The notes beneath the pieces are model-generated. The model was not told the origin of the DNA, searched no databases, and was given only the letters and a program-made list of their open reading frames with translations. From contig JACVRA010000086.1 of NCBI GenBank assembly GCA_019828545.1, forward strand, positions 216,503 through 280,502: a stretch of 64,000 nucleotides of DNA, written 5' to 3'. Positions 56,831 through 64,000 of the stretch are shown piece after piece. The position numbers were made by a program, and so were the translations under genes. This stretch comes from Paracamarosporium sp. OC-R06-R3. Its lineage: Eukaryota > Ascomycota > Dothideomycetes > Pleosporales > Didymosphaeriaceae. Within the stretch, counting starts at the first letter, position 1. Every line of letters begins with the position of its first letter.

Positions 56831-57721
56831 ACGGGATTCGCGATCCTTGGCGCAGCAGAAGGAATGTTTCTTTTCATTACAACACACCGGTGCCGGTCAT
56901 TATATTCATCAGCGCATACAAGACGAGCATCCGGATAATTGGAATCTAATGTCGATACGATCAGAAAAGCCCCAAGGTTATTTTCGGATCAGAAGGCCGA
57001 CATTTTGTTGGATCTGGTTTTCTTTTTCTGGGTTTCATTCAGCCACGACACGGTTGAGTATCATTTCATCATGTCTCCAAAAGCCCCTTAGGGACGGGCG
57101 TTCATTTCCTTTTTCCAGACCTGGCGTTGCAGAGGCAAGACTCTCGCGAGTCGAAAAGTGCGCAGTCCTCTATGTTCTATTCCCCTGTTCTCGTATGTAA
57201 CATTTTCTGTGTTTTCCGTTTGTTGGCTATACCCTAGGGTTATTGGTATTATGAGGTGGGCATTTGTGTTTCTAGCAAGGCGTGCGGGGGTATGGAGTCA
57301 GGTGTTTGTTTTTTTCTTGTGCGATTTCAGGCGCGGACGCGCTCAGCGCATGTACGCGTCATTCACATGCTGTTCAACAGTCTATACAAGCGTACAATAG
57401 TGATAGTGAACAATGAGACGATACGAGTGTCAACAAATCAGACATGTGTGCCGGAGTGCTTTTCTCGTGATGGACACTGCCCGACCGAGGTGACGAGTGT
57501 TTACCCGGACAACAGCAGTTGCTTCTTGCTTCTCTGGTACTCGGATCAACAGCACGCCGCATGACTGCAGCGCGGCGAATGCTCATCTCTGCGCAACAGA
57601 AGCGAAACGCAAAAGAAACAGAGTTCACGAATACGCACGGCTTGCTATCTTATCACACGCCGTCACACCGCCTAGGGCTCCTGCAGGTACCTGGTACCTG
57701 CTCGCCCCGCCACAACAACCC
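56831..57721. other. Intergenic region
   Basis: About 890 bp containing the 3' end of the preceding gene and the promoter and leader of the BRCT gene. The frame of the BRCT gene stays open upstream to 57497, but the ATG at 57722 fits better. No separate gene was seen. Confidence 0.4.
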
Positions 57722-59186
57722 ATGTCCCCCACCACCCTCGACTTCGATCCGGAGCTCCCTCCCCCGTCGGCGCAGCAGACATCGTATGTTTCTGCAGTCC
57801 ACCCCAGAAATAGCGCGCCAGCATCGGATGTGCCTCGACACGATGGCCGCATCGTTTCAAACAAGCCCGCATCCGTGGCAACGCACACAGCAGCCCGCAC
57901 CCGATCCCCCGCAGTAGATCGCAGCTCGGGCTCCAGCGACCTGCACAATCATCACCCTCCTTCCGTCTCGAGTTCGAGGTCACCGTCAGCCTCACAACCG
58001 GCCGCCAAGCCCAGTGCAAGCAGCGAATCCTCCGTGCAGCCCCCGCCTCTCTTGACGTCCGGTGTAGCATCTGCGAAGCGCACATTCTTTGATCCTTGGA
58101 ACTCGTCCTCGACGGGGCACCAGCGCGCCGAAAACCGTCTTTCGGGGTCTACGTCATGGAGACAGAGCCGCAGCCTGAAGCTCGCCGAGCAGTACAAGGG
58201 TGGGCTGGGTTGCGGGAAGCGAGTTGCAGACACAGTGGGCGCGGGCAGCGAGGACTTTGGGAAGGATGGACGGCTGGCTAATGGAGGGTGGGAGAAGGGT
58301 GCGAAGGGCTTGAGGACTGGCGGGCAGCAGAGTCTCGCTGAAGTCTGGGGCAAGAGCAAGACGTCGATACCAGCGAAGAGGTCGTCGCAAGAGGAGAAAC
58401 ACATCGAGGACAGCGCATTACGGCCAGGGTCAATGAACGACGCGGATGATACTGGTATGGCTAACGAAGGTGAGTGCGCATCCATCTCGTCGCGGCACGT
58501 CAGTTGCTGCAAATGCCCACACAGTACTGACGCTCATTCATTCACAGAGCACGAGGCAGAACCCGAGCCCGAACCACAGCACCTCCCGAAGCCACCCGAG
58601 AAACAGATATTCCGCAGTCTCTGCTTCTACATCAACGGCTCCACCATGCCCCTTATATCAGACCACAAGCTGAAATACATCTTAAACGCCCACGGCGCCA
58701 GCCAATCTATCGCCCTCGGCCGGCGTACAGTCACGCACGTAATCCTAGGCACAACCTGCGGCGGCGGCCTTGCAGGCAGCAAATTCCAAAAAGAAATCGC
58801 CAGAACGCGAGGCAACGTAGTCAAGTACGTAACCGTGGAATGGTAAGTCCCAGTCCAATCCCAATTCCAGTCTTAACCTGCCTCTCCACATGACCATCCC
58901 ACTCTCCTCTACCACCTACGAGTCTCTCCTTTCCTCAGAGATATCTCAAAGTCCCAACACATATGCTTCACAAACCCCTTTCCTTTCCTTCCGGAGAACC
59001 CCGCTATGCACGTAGTCAAACATACGTCGTGCTAACCAATGCAGGGTCCTCGAGTCCATCAAGGCCGAGAAGAGACTACCCGAGTCGCGGTTCTCGCCGT
59101 TTAAGTTGGCGCCTAGGAGCCAAAATAGCGTGCTCGACAATATGCACCCTGCCGCTAGGAGGACCGGCGATCCTCCCGCGGGCTGA
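57722..59186 (+). CDS. BRCT-domain protein
   Basis: Exons 57722-58469, 58548-58842 and 59045-59186 give 394 aa. The first 120 residues are Ser/Pro-rich and disordered. A conserved-looking segment, TFFDPWNSSSTGHQRAENR, sits near residue 125. Residues about 265-365 form a single BRCT domain: IFRSLCFYING at its start, LKYILNAHGASQS, VTHVILG, and VKYVTVEWVLESIKAEKRL at its end, the Trp being split by intron 2. The C-terminal 30 residues include FSPFKLAP, a short motif common after such BRCT domains. BRCT domains bind phosphopeptides or DNA ends in repair and checkpoint proteins. It lies 2.3 kb from REV1, itself a BRCT protein in other fungi, but it is transcribed towards it and is a separate gene. 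Confidence 0.8.
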
Positions 59187-60067
59187 TGTTCGGAGTATTG
59201 TTTAAGTGGCGGGGTAAAGGCGCCGAGTTTGAGAGCGGGAAGGGTTGTTGGGGGTGGGAAAGTATGGTTGGGGTAGTTGGGTGCTCGGCATGTGGGGTGC
59301 GAGGGTGAGTAAGCTGTACGTTACAGTGTGAGTAAGCTGTGCGGTATAGTAGATACGATGCAGGTGGATTTGCGACGGAAACGAAGGGAATTGTACTGCT
59401 GCTGCTGGCGTGAGGGGAGAGCGCTTGTATATACGAAGTGGCGCGCTTCGCTTGATACACACGTATCCATATACATACACATACATATCCATATACACAT
59501 ACATATACACATACATATACACATCTTCCATCTATCTTACCCTATCCAATGTACACAACAACCGATCGACACATTCGTCGTATCGCACGAACAAACAAAT
59601 AGATATGAACGAATCTCGATGTTCAAAACTTAAGCATATAATGAGACGCTCATCCCTTCTACTTACTATACGCACCCATCGCTTAAGTCTATCACTAAAT
59701 CGAAAAAACTCATATCCGCGCTTTCGAACTCGGTGGGCTGAGGGGTGTATTTTATTCTCCCCCTTTTCCGAGCTGGAAATATTGGCAGAGTCGGCGGCCG
59801 GTCAGCTAGTTCGTATCCAGTCCTAGCCCGGATAGATACTTTCAGTGTCCATCCACCGTGCATTGCATGCATCATGCGAGGTGAACCTGGTAGGTATGTT
59901 GTTGGCTTGATGGATAGATGCGTTGGATTGAAGTAACGGAGTGTTAGCGGTGGTCCTTGGAAATGCGTTGGTGGGTTTGTATTTTTTTTATTAGATGTAG
60001 GACGAGGTGCTTTCTTCGCTTGGTTGAGCTTAGGGTGAGTTGGATGGTATATGTTGGGCTGCCGATG
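59187..60067. other. Convergent intergenic region
   Basis: About 880 bp between the BRCT gene and the end of the minus-strand small gene. It includes the microsatellite listed next. No gene was seen. Confidence 0.4.
59465..59524. repeat. (ATACAC/ATACAT)n microsatellite
   Basis: About 60 bp built of ATACAT, ATACAC and ATCC-type units, 6-nt periodic, in 3' intergenic sequence. Confidence 0.85.
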
Positions 60068-60676
60068 CTAAGGATAGGAATCCTCGCCGTCGTCGCCGTT
60101 GTCGTTGTCGTCGTCGTTACCTTCTTCATCATCAAGCTGCTCCTCGTCGTTATCAGCTTCGCTGGCATCGCTATTCTCTACGCTCAAAACTGCTGCCGTG
60201 CTAGAAGTGCATGGGAAGTACTGCACGCGACGTCGTGCGCATTCTGCGCGTTGGTCTGGTAGGGAATAAATGTCAGGCGGGACGTCCGTGTAGCTAGGGC
60301 TATAAAGGTTACGTGAGCGTCGGGGGTGTGGAGGTGCTTGGGTGGGCTGTTACGGTGTTCGGCGGGCGTGCTGTATAGTCGTTTACTATGGGTACTTTGC
60401 CTCTTCCGTAGGCATGATCAGGCTCTGGGGAAGGATATCGCTGAGGCCTATTTTTCATCCCATGACTACTATACTAGGCAGGTGAACACTTGCGATCTTC
60501 CTGCGCTTGTTCCCCTCTTTGACTGATCCGTGATCTTTGCCTCCCATTGACGATTCGGGGTTAACAGCAGAAACCTTCACTTTTTCGGCTCTAGGGTTGG
60601 GAGTTGTTGAGCGTTATGAGTGATCTTAAGCGATCGTTCAGTGCCATGTTTACGTCATTGAAGTTGGGCGATCCAT
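60068..60676 (-). CDS. Putative small protein with basic middle and acidic C-terminus
   Basis: Three exons (60676-60654, 60590-60470, 60346-60068) give 140 aa. Exon 1 encodes MDRPTSMT; intron 1 is GTAAAC...CCCTAG, 63 nt. Exon 2 is Lys/Arg-rich with a nuclear-localisation-like NKRRKIA. Intron 2 (123 nt, weak donor GTAGTC) removes four in-frame stops. Exon 3 reads YSPSYTDVPPDIYSLPDQR, then a strongly acidic tail (Asp/Asn/Glu, encoded by a GTC-type trinucleotide run on the plus strand) ending in GEDSYP. Codon frame and length are consistent throughout. The model rests only on reading frames and splice signals; no family is recognised. The alternative is a decayed gene. Confidence 0.4.
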
Positions 60677-61447
60677 GCACAGAGGCAGTCTCCGTCGGCG
60701 GGCGTGTGCTTCCTGAAAACTCCATCTCTGCTTGATTCGATTCCTGGGTGTGTATAGTGATGGGTCGCCGTGTTTCCCCGGGGTTTCCACCACCAGATGA
60801 GCAAGCTTGGCGCGAACTTTAGACAATCTATGTATCCCAGCGACCGCTGGGACAAGGTTCTCTTGCTGAGCGTGGAAATACGTCGTTTCATCCCTGTCCC
60901 AGCGGTCTGGAAGGATGCGTGCTGGGTTTGCTTGAGCTCAAGTCGGTCACTGTGTTGTATAATCGAATCGTTCACTGTGGCTGCAAGGATGCCTAGGCTT
61001 GGTGTGAATGACAATTGCGCTGTGAAGATTGTCGCTCCTACTTACGCTGCGTCTCCGAAGTGAGAGGCATGGTGCACAATCACTGACCACGCGTTGCGCG
61101 ATACCTTCTCAGCCGAAGTGCGTCAGTTTTATGTAGAAAGAGATTCGACAGTACAATGAAACTATCCGTGGTGGAGTGGAGAGAAGGTGAAGGACCAGGG
61201 CTAAGTGGGTAGTGTGCTAGGGTAGTGACTGCACCGGTCCCGTCGGATAGAACCGAGCACGTTTGGCGTGAATAGTAATACACATTGCATTTGCTTCGTT
61301 TCTATTCCACCGTGAACGAGTTAGACGGACCAACCGACCAACTGACCAACCGCCAACCGCTCATGTACTCGTACTACTCTATTGTACAGCATAACATAAC
61401 ATAACAAGCATTAACTCTAATCATAACAACAATAACGACATAACTCA
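60677..61447. other. Intergenic region
   Basis: About 770 bp between the small minus-strand gene and the 3' end of REV1. A 119-codon minus-strand frame (60655-61014) overlaps exon 1 of the small gene out of frame and has no domain. No other gene was seen. Confidence 0.4.
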
Positions 61448-64000
61448 TCAAACAAACGTAACAGCGCCCAAACCCCTCTCCGCAGCCGCTATCTGCACTC
61501 CTTCTTTTACGCTCAGCAACGCACTCTCCCACTCGCTCCTCTCAAATCGCGCATCCGTATCCGCAAAATCCCCGACAATCCACTCGAACCATTTCACGAC
61601 TGCAACCGCCTTACCCATGTCCTTCTCATCCGTGACCACGCGGCCGAGATACTTGATCAAAGCACCGACATCCTCTGCGTACGGGCCTTCTTCGCCGAAC
61701 TCCCGTATCCACTCCTTGATCGCAAGACGCAGGTCGTTTTTATCGTGGAGCTTTTTCATCGTGAAGGTAGGTCGGGGTGGGCGTGGGATCGTAACGACCT
61801 GCGGTGCCTGGGGCACGTCAGGCTGAGGCTGAGGGCGACGTACTGTTTGGAGCGCAAGGCGTGCGGCCTCGAGCTTTTTGCGCTTGTGCTCTTCGATGAT
61901 TTCTTTGCGGACGTCTTCGGGGAGAGCGGCGAGGAACTCGGTGTCGAGCTCTTCTGTGTCTGTGTTTGTGTTCGAGGCGGAGCCTTCTCTGCTGCCTCGC
62001 GCGGGGTTCTTGTGAGAGATGAAGTTTGCTTGGGTTAGGGTTTTGCCAGTGCTGTCTTTCGCATTGGCGAGAGCGGCGGCGGCGAGCTGGGCGGATCGAG
62101 GCGGACGGCCTCGTCCGCGCTTGACTTGGGGGACGACAGGGCGTTTGGCAGGGATGCCGATGAGTCTGTTCTTGCGTGGTGATTGGGGGAGAATGGTTTG
62201 ATCGATGTGCTTGGGGCGGCGCGATGGGGACTGTGGGGTTGCTGCTGCTGCGTACTGGGAAAGCACCTCTGCACGGACATCTGGCGGCAAGGCAGCGAGT
62301 ATCTCGGGGTCGAGCTGTGAATGTGCCGGCAGTGCTGTAAGAGCAAAAGGTGCTGCTCCTCTTGGTGATGGCGAGGCATCTTGAGACCCCCTTAACGTCT
62401 TCGGAGTGGTCGGCGTAGGTGAGGACTGACGACCTTGCCGCAAAAGCTTCGAACGAATATCTTCGGGAAGCTCTGCGAGCACCTTGGGATCTACCTGGGT
62501 CGGCATTATGAATTGCGTTCCCATGATGTTCAATGGCCGGCGCGACGGGGTCGAGTGGTTGAGCTCAGGAGGGCCAAATGCGACACGCTCGTCCTCGATG
62601 ACGGCTCTCGGTTTCCTTGGGGTGACAGGATCGTCTTGAATGGGATCCACTTCTTCTTCCACCACTGCTGGGGGGGTTCGGGCTTGCTTTGGGTTAGGAG
62701 GGCCAGCTTTGAACTGGAGACGGCGTTGGGAGCTCTCCAACGTTCCATCTGTAGCACTTCTCATCGGCTCCAATTTGGTCATTTGCACGCCTATGCCCCT
62801 CAACTCACCAGGAGAGAAACCGAGGCCCTTGAGAATGCTCAGTGCCTCCTTGGTCAACATCTCTTTTGAGTTGGTTGCTACTCCAAGGACTAGACTCTTG
62901 TTGAAAGTATCGCATTTGCCATGACCGAGATGCTTGGGCGGATCCAAAGGAGCATCTGGCGAGCGTCGCATGATCTTCATGGTGAACTGCTTCCCTTTCA
63001 CCTTTTCTTTCAGTAGGCGTTTTTGGAGCTCACCGCAGAGACTTCCGATGAACTCGTCCGCCTGCTCCTGGTTCTCGAACCGAACGCCCCAATTGACTTC
63101 AGCTGAGACCGACTTGCGGACTACTTGTTCGCCGACCTCTTGTCGATCGATGCCGCGAGAATACTCCCACAACTTGTCTCCGGTTTTTGGTCCTAGCGTC
63201 TGCACGAGCCTTTCCTTGGTAAACGCTCGAATGTCTTTGACGAATTTGATGCCGATTTCCTCCAGTTTCCCGCCAATTGACCATGCAACACCAGGGAGAT
63301 CTTGTACCTGTAGTTGGCCAATGAAGTCAAGGACTTCATCAGGTTTGATCTGATACTGGCCAGCTGGTTTTGCCTTTCTCAGAGCAACTTTAGCTAGCAG
63401 GATGTTGCCGCCTATGCCTACTGAGACATTGCAATCTGTCCTTGCCTTGACTTCATTGCGTAACGATTGCGCAATCTGCTCTGCTTTCGCCTGTTCCCGG
63501 TACATGCTGCCTTCGCTTACACCTTTACCGTCACTACCACCAATGTCGATGCACAGGTTTGAGACATCGATCAGTGCTTCATCTATGCTTACGCTTTGCA
63601 CTATGCCTCCAGTCGCAAGAATAGCATCGTAGAATGCTCTGCTAGCATCTTCATACGCAGGAAAGTCATATGGAAGGATCTTTAAATCCGGACATAACTC
63701 CTGAGCCCGCTTCATCCACATGCCATTCTTGACGCCATATTTCCTGGCAGGGTAGTTACAGCTTGCAATTTCAGATCCGCTACCATTGCCATGTGCGACC
63801 ACTGCAGGTTTGTCCTGATACTGAGGGTGTTTCTTCAGACTGACTGCAGCGAAGAAGCTGTCAAAATCAACATGTAAAACGTACCGTCTCGCGCCTGGGG
63901 ACCTCTTTTGCTTTGCCTTCTGTGACGAACTTCTTTCACTAGCTAAGGCTTGGAGTTGTGACTTCAAGTCGGCTTTCCAAGTCGACAGATGATGCAAGCG
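61448..64000 (-). CDS. REV1: DNA repair protein REV1, Y-family deoxycytidyl transferase (5' end outside window)
   Basis: An open frame of 850 aa runs in from the right edge; the N-terminal BRCT part is not in the window. The catalytic core begins with YVLHVDFDSFFAAVSL (metal-binding Asp) and contains SIDEALIDVS with the catalytic Asp-Glu pair, then CNVSVGIGGNILLAK, DLPGV helix-hairpin-helix and the little-finger domain (KSVSAEVNWGVRF). Behind it lie three short ubiquitin-binding-type motifs (VLAELPEDIRSKLL, ILAALPPDVRAEVL, FLAALPEDVRKEII). The last 110 residues are the REV1 C-terminal helical bundle that recruits polymerase zeta and other polymerases (DLRLAIKEWIREFGEEGP). No intron is seen. 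REV1 inserts dCMP opposite lesions and scaffolds translesion synthesis. Confidence 0.93.
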   Translation of the reverse strand, partial: RLHHLSTWKADLKSQLQALASERSSSQKAKQKRSPGARRYVLHVDFDSFFAAVSLKKHPQYQDKPAVVAHGNGSGSEIASCNYPARKYGVKNGMWMKRAQELCPDLKILPYDFPAYEDASRAFYDAILATGGIVQSVSIDEALIDVSNLCIDIGGSDGKGVSEGSMYREQAKAEQIAQSLRNEVKARTDCNVSVGIGGNILLAKVALRKAKPAGQYQIKPDEVLDFIGQLQVQDLPGVAWSIGGKLEEIGIKFVKDIRAFTKERLVQTLGPKTGDKLWEYSRGIDRQEVGEQVVRKSVSAEVNWGVRFENQEQADEFIGSLCGELQKRLLKEKVKGKQFTMKIMRRSPDAPLDPPKHLGHGKCDTFNKSLVLGVATNSKEMLTKEALSILKGLGFSPGELRGIGVQMTKLEPMRSATDGTLESSQRRLQFKAGPPNPKQARTPPAVVEEEVDPIQDDPVTPRKPRAVIEDERVAFGPPELNHSTPSRRPLNIMGTQFIMPTQVDPKVLAELPEDIRSKLLRQGRQSSPTPTTPKTLRGSQDASPSPRGAAPFALTALPAHSQLDPEILAALPPDVRAEVLSQYAAAATPQSPSRRPKHIDQTILPQSPRKNRLIGIPAKRPVVPQVKRGRGRPPRSAQLAAAALANAKDSTGKTLTQANFISHKNPARGSREGSASNTNTDTEELDTEFLAALPEDVRKEIIEEHKRKKLEAARLALQTVRRPQPQPDVPQAPQVVTIPRPPRPTFTMKKLHDKNDLRLAIKEWIREFGEEGPYAEDVGALIKYLGRVVTDEKDMGKAVAVVKWFEWIVGDFADTDARFERSEWESALLSVKEGVQIAAAERGLGAVTFV

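Noticed and set aside
60347..60469. Four in-frame stops read first as a C-to-T decayed gene
   Set aside because: All four fall inside one GT-AG interval of 123 nt, so an intron explains them more simply.
1..64000. CRISPR arrays, ribosomal RNA genes, operons, intact transposase or retroelement polymerase genes
   Set aside because: None were seen; the window has eukaryotic intron-bearing genes throughout and no spaced direct repeats or recognisable transposase frames.

Overview
This 64 kb window is nuclear DNA of a filamentous ascomycete, most likely a dothideomycete (Pleosporales-like). The reasons are short introns of about 45-80 nt with GT-AG (two GC-AG) borders and CTNAC-type branch points, and fungal-specific families: SFK1/Frag1, ALR1-type CorA, DAL5-type MFS, GH71, AA9, HeLo-like proteins and a fungal NLR-like protein. 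Genes have 1-13 exons, so most proteins described here were assembled by joining reading frames across splice sites read by eye. One assembly gap lies at 41322-41377. Both ends cut genes: a PPR-like mitochondrial protein on the left and REV1 on the right.

1-27 kb is mostly ordinary core genome. It holds a CIA84-like mitochondrial protein divergent from mitoribosomal protein S18, an SFK1-like membrane protein, a single-pass cell-surface protein, a 13-exon secreted GH71 alpha-1,3-glucanase with a very long C-terminal extension, and an epoxide-hydrolase-like gene broken by two in-frame TGA codons. A CorA/ALR1 Mg transporter, a DAL5-family MFS transporter, a Gly-rich repetitive protein, a small secreted Cys-rich protein, an acyltransferase with a repetitive C-terminal extension and a small conserved-looking protein follow.

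27-49 kb looks like accessory, immunity-type territory. It has a tRNA-Arg(CCT) followed by a second orphan T-arm, a HeLo-like/ankyrin/transmembrane protein, and a protein kinase - NB-ARC - helical repeat - transmembrane protein (fungal NLR architecture). A GPI-type secreted protein, an AT-rich degenerate block with tRNA-derived (SINE-like) sequence, an assembly gap and pseudogene relics come next, then a 1456-aa HeLo-like-domain protein. The three multi-domain proteins belong to classes connected with non-self recognition and regulated cell death in fungi; that role here is inference.

49-64 kb returns to core genome: an AA9 lytic polysaccharide monooxygenase convergent with dCMP deaminase (DCD1), a long GC-rich non-coding stretch, a conserved protein of unknown function, a BRCT protein, a newly assembled 140-aa basic/acidic protein and the translesion polymerase REV1 with three ubiquitin-binding-type motifs.
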